DNA of 8,041 nucleotides from an uncultured bacterium (GTDB lineage: Bacteria; Gemmatimonadota; Gemmatimonadetes; Palauibacterales; KS3-K002). Below the pieces are notes generated by a model. It had not been told where the DNA came from, did no database searches, and saw nothing but the letters and a program-made list of their open reading frames with translations. The translations under genes were made by a program, and so were the position numbers. Location of the stretch: positions 1 to 8,041 of the forward strand of contig CANPVY010000114.1 of NCBI GenBank assembly GCA_947581845.1, read 5' to 3'. Positions 1 to 5,842 of the stretch are shown piece by piece (position 1 is the stretch's first letter; each line of letters begins with the position of its first letter).

Positions 1-614
1 TCGACGGTCGCGATTCGTTCTGCAGGTCCGAGTTCTGGGGCGAGCGTCACGCGCTCGATCGTCGAGCGCTCCGGTGTCTGTGCGAAGCGCATCGCGTCAC
101 CGTAGAACGCTTCATACGCCTCCTTCTGCTCCGGCGCCTGTGGGAGAGGTGCTGCGAAGATGATCGCGCCTCCAGCCGGCACCCAGTCGTAGGTCGAGAC
201 CCCATCGCTGAGGCGCTCGGCGTCGGTCAGCCGCCAGGGCTCACCGCCGAGCATGTCCAGGACGTAGAGCTGGTTGGTCTCGCCATCGGGTCCACCGGAG
301 AGGAACGCGAGGTAGCGGCTGTCGGGTGACCAGCGGAGCTGCAAGTACGAGCGCGCCGACCCGGCGAGCCGCACCGTTCCGGTCACACGCGCGCGGCGGT
401 CCAAGTCTATCCGCCAGATCGCCGATTCCGGCTGGTTCCGAGCGAAGTTGTCGGCCTGGCTGATGAGGGCCACGTAGCGGCCGTCGGGCGATGCCGCGAC
501 CTCGCTGAAGGTAGTGACGCTGAGGAAGTCCTTAATGGGGTAGCCTGGTTCCTCTTGCGCGTGTGCGCTCGCGGCCAACAGCGCGAGGGACACGACGGCT
601 CTGACGATGTGCAT
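1..614 (-). CDS. Secreted S9-type prolyl oligopeptidase-like protein, N-terminal part (partial, runs off left edge)
   Basis: The first 204 codons are present. Residues 1-20 form a Sec signal peptide (MHIVRAVVSLALLAASAHAQ, likely cut after AHA), so the protein is exported to the periplasm or outside. The rest reads as a TolB/PD40-type beta-propeller: blade motifs SPDGRYVAL (about 42-50) and SPDSRYLAF (about 96-104) recur, with a TNQLYVLDMLGGEPWRLT strand (about 113-130). This is the usual N-terminal propeller of S9 peptidases, whose alpha/beta-hydrolase catalytic domain would lie beyond the window, so the Ser-Asp-His triad cannot be checked. The start at 614 is supported by AAAGGAGG, with eight bases (beginning CCGCGG) from the core to ATG. 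It lies 115 bp downstream of the propeller lipoprotein gene on the same strand. A TolB-like propeller protein without a protease domain is the alternative. Confidence 0.82.
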   Translation of the reverse strand, partial: MHIVRAVVSLALLAASAHAQEEPGYPIKDFLSVTTFSEVAASPDGRYVALISQADNFARNQPESAIWRIDLDRRARVTGTVRLAGSARSYLQLRWSPDSRYLAFLSGGPDGETNQLYVLDMLGGEPWRLTDAERLSDGVSTYDWVPAGGAIIFAAPLPQAPEQKEAYEAFYGDAMRFAQTPERSTIERVTLAPELGPAERIATV

Positions 615-687
615 CCGCGGCCTCCTTTCCGCCGACTGGGCGCGTGCTCTGGGATGATCGAAAGCTAGCTGTTCTTGAGTGGCTTTG

Positions 688-704
688 CGACGGACGTCCC
701 GTCG
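688..704. repeat. Short inverted repeat between propeller lipoprotein gene and S9 peptidase gene
   Basis: CGACGG and CCGTCG arms are separated by five bases (ACGTC). It sits about 26 nt after the stop codon of the propeller gene. It could form a weak hairpin at the operon end, but no T-run follows on the minus strand, so an intrinsic terminator is not supported. The rest of the 615-729 gap shows no convincing -35/-10 pair for the peptidase gene, which might be co-transcribed with the upstream pair. Confidence 0.3.
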
Positions 705-729
705 ATCCAGCAGGGCGGCGCGATGCCGT

Positions 730-2241
730 CTAGCGCCGGACCACGCCGCTACGCTGTGGGTCACCCCGCCACATGGGCCAGGGCGTGTCGGCCGGCGGTG
801 CGTTCTCCCAGAAGGCGAACAGCGTGTCGGCGTTGTAGGTGTAGACGGTGCCATCGGGGCCGATGACAGGCGCGCCCAGCATGCCGTGATACGAGTCTGG
901 CGGGCTGTCCGGCGGTGTCTCGGGGTTGGTCATGTAGAACCAACGCACGACCAGGGGCGCGCTGGCATCCATAGCGGCCAGTCCCGTCTCGCGCGGGGTG
1001 CAGGGGCCACACGAGGCCAGAAGATAGATGGTGCCGTCCGCGGCCAGCGCCGGGCCACCGGCCCAGGAGATCCCGGAGTCACGCAACGGGTCGCGCCAGA
1101 GCGCGGCTCCCGTCTCGGGGTCCCGGGGCTCGAAGCCGCTGCCGTTCTGCCAGAGCAGTACGCCGTCCGGCGCGATGAGCGGCTCGGTGCTGGCACTGCT
1201 GCGATCGTCGCTCAGCCAGAGCACCTCGTTCGATGGCGTCAGCGTCTCCAGGTAGTCGGCGATGGGCCAGTGCACGCGGCCGTTCGCGGCGACCGGGCCG
1301 TTGCCACAGTGGCGGGCGTCGTACCCGGGGTTCAGCACCATGAAGGTATCGGCCCGGGTCCACAGCACCTCCCCGGTGGCGGCGTCGAAGGCATACAGAG
1401 GACCCTCCCCTTGAGAGGCGTAGAGGACGCCGGCCACGGGGTCTAGGGTTGGCGGGGGCGCCCAGGCGCCGATCGGTGAGATCGGACCCTGCCACAGCGT
1501 GTCGCGCGAGGCCACATCCAGGGCGAGAAGCTCGCGGCCCGCCGCGGCATAGAGGATCCCGTCGTCGGAGATCGCCCCGGCATAAAGGACAGGGAAGATC
1601 GTGCCAGGGATCGGCAGCACCCAGCGGAACGAGCCCTCCGGGCTCACCGCGAACACCGACCCCCCGACCACGTAGATCGTCCCGTCTTGGCCCACGAACG
1701 GGTAGGTGCCGGCGGCGTTCTCGATGAGCAGCGACCACTTGACCGCGCCTTCTTCGGCCCGCAACGCCCAGAGCCGCGACTGCCGATGCGGGTCCGCCTG
1801 CGTGAGCACGTAGAGCGTCTGCCCGCCCGGCGACAGCGCCGGCCCGCCCAAGGTCCAGAACCAGCCCAGGCGCAACCGCCACCTGATCTCGCCCTCGGCC
1901 GCCACCCGCACCGCCGCGGTGTCCGCCACGCTGTCCGCCCGCGCCCAGACCGCCGCCGCGCCGGGCGCCTCGAGCCGCACGCGCCCCGGATCCAGAAGCG
2001 CGAGCCGCAGTGTGTCCGTCACCCCCCATTCGATGCTCGCTCCGGCTACTTCTTCGCCCCGGTCATCGAAGGCGCGGGCGACGAACTCCACCTCGCGCCC
2101 GACCACCTGGGTCAGCGAGTCCGGGGCCAGCTCGACTCGCACCACCGGCTGGGGCCGGGGCCCGGTGGCTCCGTTCCCGTCGCAACCGGCCAGCAGGGTG
2201 AGTAGTAACAGGCCGGCAGCGGCAGCGCTGCGCATGCTCAC
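730..2241 (-). CDS. Lipoprotein with Ig-like domain and PQQ-type beta-propeller
   Basis: A 503-residue lipoprotein. The signal peptide ends in the lipobox LAGC (Cys20), giving a lipid-anchored envelope protein. Residues about 33-113 look like a bacterial Ig-like (BIG2-type) domain, ending in an AVRVAAEG strand. From about 118 on there are repeated propeller blades of the PQQ/pyrrolo-quinoline-like type: DGTIYVVGGSVFAVSPEGSFRW, DGILYAAAGRELLALD, GVLYASQGEGPLYAFDAATGEVLW, DGTIYLLAS and DGTVYTYNADTLFAF, with a closing PWPMWRGDPQRSG typical of such proteins. No PQQ-binding enzyme signature is evident, so a scaffold or binding role is more likely than dehydrogenase activity. The first codon is GTG at 2241, whose GTGA overlaps the TGA of the gene before it; an ATG two codons later (2235) is an alternative. 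The GTGA overlap suggests translational coupling. Cys411 and Cys414 (CGPC) form a close pair that could be a disulfide. Molecular function is unknown. Confidence 0.85.
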   Translation of the reverse strand: MSMRSAAAAGLLLLTLLAGCDGNGATGPRPQPVVRVELAPDSLTQVVGREVEFVARAFDDRGEEVAGASIEWGVTDTLRLALLDPGRVRLEAPGAAAVWARADSVADTAAVRVAAEGEIRWRLRLGWFWTLGGPALSPGGQTLYVLTQADPHRQSRLWALRAEEGAVKWSLLIENAAGTYPFVGQDGTIYVVGGSVFAVSPEGSFRWVLPIPGTIFPVLYAGAISDDGILYAAAGRELLALDVASRDTLWQGPISPIGAWAPPPTLDPVAGVLYASQGEGPLYAFDAATGEVLWTRADTFMVLNPGYDARHCGNGPVAANGRVHWPIADYLETLTPSNEVLWLSDDRSSASTEPLIAPDGVLLWQNGSGFEPRDPETGAALWRDPLRDSGISWAGGPALAADGTIYLLASCGPCTPRETGLAAMDASAPLVVRWFYMTNPETPPDSPPDSYHGMLGAPVIGPDGTVYTYNADTLFAFWENAPPADTPWPMWRGDPQRSGVVRR

Positions 2242-3655
2242 TGCGGTTTCCGCCTGCCCGGGACGGGGAAGGGGTCTGTCTGCACGTAGGCCGTGTCGGC
2301 GTTGCTGAACCCGGTCAGCACCGAGTTCCGTCGGTGCCGCACCTTGTACCAGTAGATTTCATCTTCCTCCACGTCCTGATCGAAGTACTGGCTCTGGCCG
2401 GGCTCCACTTTCGTCAACACCTGCCATGAGGAGCCGTCCAACCGGCGCCAGATCTCCGTCGTGTCGTACACCTCGCCCGCGCTCCAGCCACAGCTCACCT
2501 CGACCTGCTCGGTCCCGGAGCCGCAGTGGAGCCCCGCCGGTGCCGTGGGGGTCACGCGGACAGCTCCGGGGTCGCTCCACTCGCTGAAGCTGTTGTCGAT
2601 CAGCGAGACGTGGCGCACGAAGTAGGTCACGCTGTCATCGAACGCCACATCGGTGTGAATGAGACTGTCCGTTCCGGCGGGCACCGAATCGTGGATCGCG
2701 CCGTTCCGCATGGCCTCGACGACCGCGGTGTCCGTTCCGTTCTCCCAGAAGCACTTTGCCGAGGGGACAAGCGTATCATCGCACCAGAGGTCGCTGGGGG
2801 CTGGGAAGCCCACCGAGACGACCGTGTCCACCCATCCGCTGTTCGGGCGCGTCGGCGCCGGTTGGAAGCTGCCGGTTGGGACGGCCGGGGCGACGTGCTT
2901 CAGTCGGTAGGTGTAAGTGCCCGGAGAGACCTGCGTGTCGTTGAAGGTCGTCGCGTCCTCACCCACCGAGCCCCGCGGGTACCAGACGGAACCGCCCTGG
3001 GGCCGGTGCTGGACGACAGTGGAGTCGATGGCCCGCTTCCCGGAGTTGTTGTCGAAGACGATGATCACGCTATCGTAACTGACCCGCACCGATTCTATGC
3101 CCGGGTTGAAGACATAGCGCCAGATCTGCGCCCAGGTCTCCGGCTGCCTGGTGATCGGCGGAACCGTAGTATCTTCTTCCTCGACGTGGTGCTGGAGACC
3201 GACGAGGTCGAAGTTGAAATCGAGCACAAACGGGATGTCCACGGTGTCGGCGTCGATCTGGCCGTGCTGTGTGACGGAGTCGCTATATTCCCCGCTAAAT
3301 CGGTTGCGATATAACCTCCGCCACGTGCTCCAATCGCCAGAATGGGCACCAGAGAAGTCGTAGTACCCGGCCCACTTACCCGTCTGGCTGTTGAAGCTCA
3401 GCGCGCCGCAGGAGTCAACGCCTTCTTCATCGAGGTTGATCTCGCTGCCGTAGTGCGCGTCGCTCGCGTTCCACGACGTCCCTTTGCCACACGCGGTGGA
3501 GTCCGGTAGGCCGCTGCTGAAGTGCGGCGTCAGCAGCGCCACGGGTATCTGCTCGTACTCGGTCGGATTTCGCTCACACGAGAGGCAGGCGAAGAGGACA
3601 GCTAGCAGGAGGAGCGGCACCCCCCCCGCGGGGGTCGAGCTGATCGGACTGACAT
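2238..3655 (-). CDS. FN3-like repeat lipoprotein, start and body separated by a poly-G frame break
   Basis: The body (in frame from at least 3620 to the TGA at 2238) encodes a signal-peptide core (VPLLLLAVLFACLSC), a cysteine-containing region of about 160 residues that I do not recognise, then three fibronectin-III-like repeats (about 187-282, 285-369 and 372-460, frame-corrected numbering). The last two repeats each carry a Cys pair 9-10 residues apart (LWC...AKC and LHC...VSC) and aromatic strands such as YWYKVRH and TYFVRHV. The best start is ATG at 3655: GGAGG lies five bases upstream and a promoter lies about 38 nt further up. That ATG is out of frame with the body as written and would stop after 17 codons at 3602. 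One extra G in the G8 run (3620-3627) joins them into a 472-residue lipoprotein with an Arg-rich n-region (MSVRSARPPRGG). Without a change, only weak starts fit the body frame: GTG at 3620 (no charged n-region) or GTG at 3695. Lipidation would be at Cys24 or Cys27. It overlaps the next gene by GTGA. Function is unknown; cell-surface binding or adhesion is a guess. Confidence 0.75.
3620..3627. repeat. Homopolymer run of eight C (eight G on the coding strand)
   Basis: The run is inside the signal-peptide region of the FN3-like lipoprotein, 28 bases after the favoured ATG. A change of +1 or -2 G puts the ATG in frame with the rest of the gene. Slippage in such tracts is the known basis of phase variation in many surface-protein genes; a sequencing or assembly length error is the other explanation. 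Confidence 0.8.
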
Positions 3656-3699
3656 GAGAACCTCCAGGTTGCTGCAGAGACCTTCTGTCCAACACATGT

Positions 3700-3728
3700 A
3701 GTATGCGGGTCGCGCGAAGACAGGTCAA
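3700..3728 (-). promoter_or_regulatory. Sigma-70-type promoter for the lipoprotein operon
   Basis: On the minus strand TTGACC (3728-3723) is followed after exactly 17 bp by CATACT (3705-3700). That is five of six and four of six matches to consensus. The predicted start of transcription is near 3693, giving a leader of about 38 nt to the ATG at 3655. The TTG at 3728 is the -35 box itself, which argues against using it as a start codon. Confidence 0.6.
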
Positions 3729-3729
3729 G

Positions 3730-3741
3730 CTGCCTAGGCAG
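3730..3741. promoter_or_regulatory. Perfect 12-bp palindrome next to the -35 box (possible operator)
   Basis: CTGCCTAGGCAG is its own reverse complement. It lies one base upstream of the minus-strand -35 element, at about -37 to -48 of the lipoprotein promoter, and about 30 bp from the plus-strand -10 candidate. The place fits a dimeric regulator that could act on one or both divergent promoters. No matching regulator is in the window. Confidence 0.35.
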
Positions 3742-3769
3742 GTGTGATGTGAACGGCTGACACACTACT

Positions 3770-3775
3770 TACAAT
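3770..3775 (+). promoter_or_regulatory. Possible -10 element for the cysteine-synthase-like gene
   Basis: TACAAT matches TATAAT at five of six positions in a locally AT-richer stretch facing the plus-strand gene. The -35 position is poor (TGTGAA with a 16-bp gap), so this is tentative. Transcription from here would give a leader of roughly 110 nt to the ATG at 3893. Confidence 0.3.
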
Positions 3776-3779
3776 GTCC

Positions 3780-3815
3780 CGCGGCATCCGCGAGGCTCCT
3801 TGCGCCATCGCGCAA
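3780..3815 (+). promoter_or_regulatory. Two adjacent hairpins in the leader of the cysteine-synthase-like gene
   Basis: CGCGG-CAT-CCGCG (3780-3792) and TTGCGC-CATC-GCGCAA (3800-3815) are two perfect short inverted repeats in a row, in what would be the untranslated leader. They could be RNA structures or protein sites. No known riboswitch or T-box pattern was recognised. Confidence 0.25.
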
Positions 3816-3892
3816 TGCCCTACGTTGGGAAGAAATGTTGGGGAGACGGTCGTGGCTTGCAGCCGTATGAGAGGGACCTACAACTTGGCTGC

Positions 3893-4825
3893 ATGGGCGA
3901 GGTTACACCGAGCGCACTGGGCCTTATCGGCAACACGCCGCTGGTCCGGCTCAGTCGCATCCGGCCCGGGCGTGGCAGGTTGCTGGCGAAGGCGGAGTTC
4001 GTGCAACCAGGGGGCAGCGTGAAGGACCGGGCCGCGTTGCGGATCGTTCAGGATGCGCGCGGTGCCGGTCAGCTCGGACCGGGACAGCCGGTGGTGGAGA
4101 TGACGAGCGGGAATATGGGGGCGGGCCTGGCGGTGGTGTGCAACGTTCTCGGGCACCCGTTCATCGCCACCATGTCGGAAGGCAACAGCCCGGCGCGGGC
4201 GCGGATGCTGGAGGCGCTGGGTGCTGAGGTCGTGCTTGTCCGGCAGGTAGAGGGCACTCCGGGCCGGGTGACCGGCGCCGACATTCGGGCGGCGACGGAG
4301 CGGGCCATCGAGATCGCGCGGGAGAGAGGCGCCTTCTACGTGGATCAGTTCAATAATCCCTCGTGCGTGCGTGCGCATGAGGAGAGCACGGGCCCCGAGA
4401 TCTGGGAAGCGCTGGGCGATGAGCTCGATGCGTTCGTCGCCGCGGTGGGCACGGGCGGGACGTTCGTCGGTGTGAGCCGGTTCCTGAAGAGGATGAAGCC
4501 GGGCATGTGGTGTGTCGCGGTCGAACCGGAAGGGGCGGAGGTGCTGGCGGGAAAGGCGGTCGAGAAGCCGGATCACTTGCTCCAGGGCACAGGCTACGGG
4601 TTCGTGCCGCCGCAGTGGGACCCGGGTCTGGCCGACGAGTTCATCGCGATCTCAGATAACGAGGCGACACGGTTCCGCCGGCTGCTCGCGGAGAAGGAAG
4701 GGTTACACGTCGGCTTCTCGGCGGCCGCCAACGTGTGTGCGGCGCTGAAGCTGGTAGAGAGCAGCCGGCTCGGCGAGGCTGCGACGGTGGTGACCGTCCT
4801 GTGTGACACCGGTCTTAAATATTAG
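3893..4825 (+). CDS. PLP-dependent cysteine synthase family protein (CysK/CysM-like)
   Basis: A fold-type II PLP enzyme of the O-acetylserine sulfhydrylase/cystathionine beta-synthase family, cytoplasmic, expected to join an activated serine and a sulfur donor to make cysteine. The N-terminal IGNTPLVRL is the family hallmark (13-21). QPGGSVKDR holds the PLP-binding lysine (Lys44). The substrate loop is TSGNMG (71-76) where the family normally has TSGNTG. GTGGT (186-190) is the phosphate-binding loop, and CDTG (304-307) sits near the end. The length of 310 residues is normal, though the protein stops at GLKY, where relatives often continue for several residues (YL...). ATG at 3893 is chosen because the IGNTPLV block then lies at the usual distance; in-frame TTG 3800 and ATG 3815 would add a low-complexity extension. 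Its ribosome site is weak (GAGAGGGA is far upstream). It is the only plus-strand gene, and its TAG overlaps the convergent rpsU stop. Sulfide versus thiosulfate or O-phosphoserine preference cannot be told. Confidence 0.9.
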   Translation: MGEVTPSALGLIGNTPLVRLSRIRPGRGRLLAKAEFVQPGGSVKDRAALRIVQDARGAGQLGPGQPVVEMTSGNMGAGLAVVCNVLGHPFIATMSEGNSPARARMLEALGAEVVLVRQVEGTPGRVTGADIRAATERAIEIARERGAFYVDQFNNPSCVRAHEESTGPEIWEALGDELDAFVAAVGTGGTFVGVSRFLKRMKPGMWCVAVEPEGAEVLAGKAVEKPDHLLQGTGYGFVPPQWDPGLADEFIAISDNEATRFRRLLAEKEGLHVGFSAAANVCAALKLVESSRLGEAATVVTVLCDTGLKY

Positions 4826-5016
4826 CGGCGAGCGGTGCGCCGGCGCCGCCGCCGGCGTTCTGCCGCTTTGGTCTTTCGCCTTCGGGTGTCGCTCGGCTTC
4901 TCGTAGTAGCGCCTCCGCTTCATCTCTCGAAACAGGCCGGCGCGGATCATCTTGCGACGGAGCTTCTTGAGTGCCCACTCGAGACTATCCTTCTCTGAGA
5001 GGACGACCTTGACCAT
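4822..5016 (-). CDS. rpsU: 30S ribosomal protein bS21
   Basis: A 64-residue basic protein of the small ribosomal subunit, located near the anti-Shine-Dalgarno end of 16S rRNA and involved in initiation. The MVKVVLSEKDSLEWALKKL start, the RKMIRAGLFREMKRRRYYEKPS core and a very Arg-rich tail (seven Arg in a row near the end) match the family in order and length. ATG at 5016 is chosen because bS21 proteins begin this way and AAGGAGGTGA lies eight bases upstream. The in-frame extension back to 5118 has no family similarity. Its TAA at 4824-4822 overlaps the TAG of the convergent plus-strand gene. The leader also carries a short overlapping upstream ORF with its own ribosome site. Confidence 0.93.
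   Translation of the reverse strand: MVKVVLSEKDSLEWALKKLRRKMIRAGLFREMKRRRYYEKPSDTRRRKTKAAERRRRRRRTARR
4838..4857. repeat. GC hairpin inside the 3' end of rpsU, just beyond the convergent gene's stop
   Basis: Two copies of CGCCGGCG (4838-4845 and 4850-4857) flank CCGC, giving an 8-bp all-GC stem with a four-base loop. It lies 12 nt past the plus-strand TAG but within the Arg-codon run of rpsU. It could slow or end plus-strand transcription, though only TTCT follows rather than a U-tract. The repeat may simply reflect Arg codons. Confidence 0.35.
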
Positions 5017-5050
5017 ACAGTGGCTCACCTCCTTGGTGTCGCGTTGACAT
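4985..5050 (-). CDS. Possible 21-codon upstream ORF overlapping the rpsU start
   Basis: ATG at 5050 is preceded by TAGGAGG with three bases to the ATG. It reads MSTRHQGGEPLYGQGRPLREG and stops with TAG at 4987-4985, inside rpsU and in another frame. The rpsU Shine-Dalgarno sequence lies within its codons 6-9, so a ribosome on this ORF would cover the rpsU start site. It is not a recognised protein; any role would be as a regulatory leader. Chance is a real alternative. Confidence 0.3.
   Translation of the reverse strand: MSTRHQGGEPLYGQGRPLREG
5025..5034 (-). promoter_or_regulatory. Extended Shine-Dalgarno sequence of rpsU
   Basis: AAGGAGGTGA on the minus strand can pair over ten bases with the usual 16S rRNA 3' end (UCACCUCCUU). 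Eight bases separate it from the ATG. This decides the rpsU start. Confidence 0.8.
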
Positions 5051-5143
5051 GTCCCTCCTATCTCGTGAAAAGGGGGCTCCGGTCCGTAGTGAGTCTCCCG
5101 GCGACCCCGCGTGATCACCCTGGGTTCCTCCTCGTTCCCCCGC

Positions 5144-5205
5144 GGGAGTTCGGAGGCTGAAGTCTATGTCAATTAATAACTTATCCGGATGGGTGGTCGC
5201 TGTCC
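5144..5205. other. AT-rich island between the DUF4390 gene and rpsU (probable promoter region)
   Basis: The 5017-5230 gap has a sharp AT-rich patch (about 5160-5190) in otherwise GC-rich DNA. On the minus strand it carries a perfect TTGACA (5172-5167), but no good -10 lies 16-18 bp downstream. A second pair, TGGACA-17 bp-TAAGTT, sits slightly upstream and also has a poor -10. A promoter for rpsU is likely here, but its exact elements cannot be fixed. A small GCCCGCCGCGGGC inverted repeat (5207-5219) follows the DUF4390 stop without a T-run. Confidence 0.3.
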
Positions 5206-5230
5206 AGCCCGCCGCGGGCGCCCCTCGTCA

Positions 5231-5842
5231 CTAAGGCCGGAACAGCTCCGTGTGCGCGCGATACCTCCGGGTGGAGAGTCCGATCATGCGGATGAACAGC
5301 CGCTTGAGCCCGCGGCCGATGGCACCGCCGATATCACCCTCCTCCGAGACCTCGCCGCGTAACCAGTGCTCGAGCTCGGTCAGGTCTCCCAGCGAGAGGA
5401 TCTCGACCTCGAGGCGCGCCTCGTAGTAGTAAGTGCCGGTCCCTGGGTCGGGCCCAGGCATGGGCGAGCGGTACCAGCGCTCGACGGCCTGGGCGGCCGC
5501 CTCGAGCGTGGCGAACCACTCGTCGGCCTCCGGGTCCCAGGAGCGGGTGAGATTGTACTCACCGGAGAGCGGCTCCTGGTAGAGGATCAGCGACCAAGCG
5601 GCTCGGTCCACCAGCCCGTCGGCAAGGAACCGGTCGTTCCAGAGCTCAAGCTGGAAGTAGAAGCGGAGCGGCAGGCCCGAGAGGAGCGGGCGGATGAGCG
5701 CCGAGTCGGAGAACAGGCCGATGGGCCGAACGACGGCGCGCCAGCCATTCTCGGGAGTGCCGGGCGAGAGGGACAGACGGGGCTCCTGCGCCGCCGCCGG
5801 CAGGACGGCGGACGGGATCGCGGCGAGTGCAGCCGCGATCAG
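5231..5842 (-). CDS. Exported DUF4390-like protein with non-canonical start
   Basis: From CTG at 5842 the frame encodes 203 residues. A hydrophobic export signal (LIAAALAAIPSAVLPAAAQEP) is followed by a domain resembling DUF4390: LLSGLPLRFYFQLELWNDR, then AAWSLILYQEPLSGEYNLTR, then FATLEAAAQAVERW, a YYYEARLEVEILSLGDL strand, and a C-terminal GGAIGRGLKRLFIRMIG. DUF4390 proteins are periplasmic or secreted and of unknown function. No ATG, GTG or TTG occurs in this frame before GTG at 5611, which would delete the signal peptide and a third of the domain. CTG at 5842 overlaps the preceding TGA as CTGA, suggesting re-initiation by ribosomes leaving the barrel gene; ATT at 5845 is another option. 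The basic stretch RKTHRQ encoded just upstream would make a good n-region if translation began earlier. The family call is from remembered pattern and needs a profile search. Confidence 0.72.
   Translation of the reverse strand: MIAAALAAIPSAVLPAAAQEPRLSLSPGTPENGWRAVVRPIGLFSDSALIRPLLSGLPLRFYFQLELWNDRFLADGLVDRAAWSLILYQEPLSGEYNLTRSWDPEADEWFATLEAAAQAVERWYRSPMPGPDPGTGTYYYEARLEVEILSLGDLTELEHWLRGEVSEEGDIGGAIGRGLKRLFIRMIGLSTRRYRAHTELFRP

Noticed and set aside
679..3314. Long plus-strand open frames opposite the lipoprotein genes (for example 679-1446, 1687-2205, 2526-3314)
   Set aside because: They lie antisense to genes with clear lipoprotein, propeller and FN3 features, and read as Arg/Gly/Ala-rich or low-complexity sequence without domains, as expected for shadows in high-GC DNA.
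3656..3728. TTG at 3728 as the start of the FN3 lipoprotein
   Set aside because: That TTG is the first three bases of the -35 box TTGACC, has no ribosome site, and would place a charged extension before the signal peptide.
3774..3868. Cysteine-containing leader peptide beginning at ATG 3774 before the cysteine-synthase-like gene
   Set aside because: Its ATG overlaps the only plausible -10 box and would precede the transcript start; the frame runs on into the gene as a shadow and the Cys codons are scattered.
5017..5118. N-terminal extension of bS21 back to 5118
   Set aside because: Family members begin at MVKVVLSE; the extension includes the Shine-Dalgarno sequence and shows no similarity to ribosomal proteins.
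5144..5172. Perfect TTGACA as the -35 of rpsU
   Set aside because: No acceptable -10 at 16-18 bp; kept only as part of an AT-rich, probable promoter region.
5207..5219. GCCCGCCGCGGGC as an intrinsic terminator after the DUF4390 gene
   Set aside because: Short stem and no T-run on either strand.
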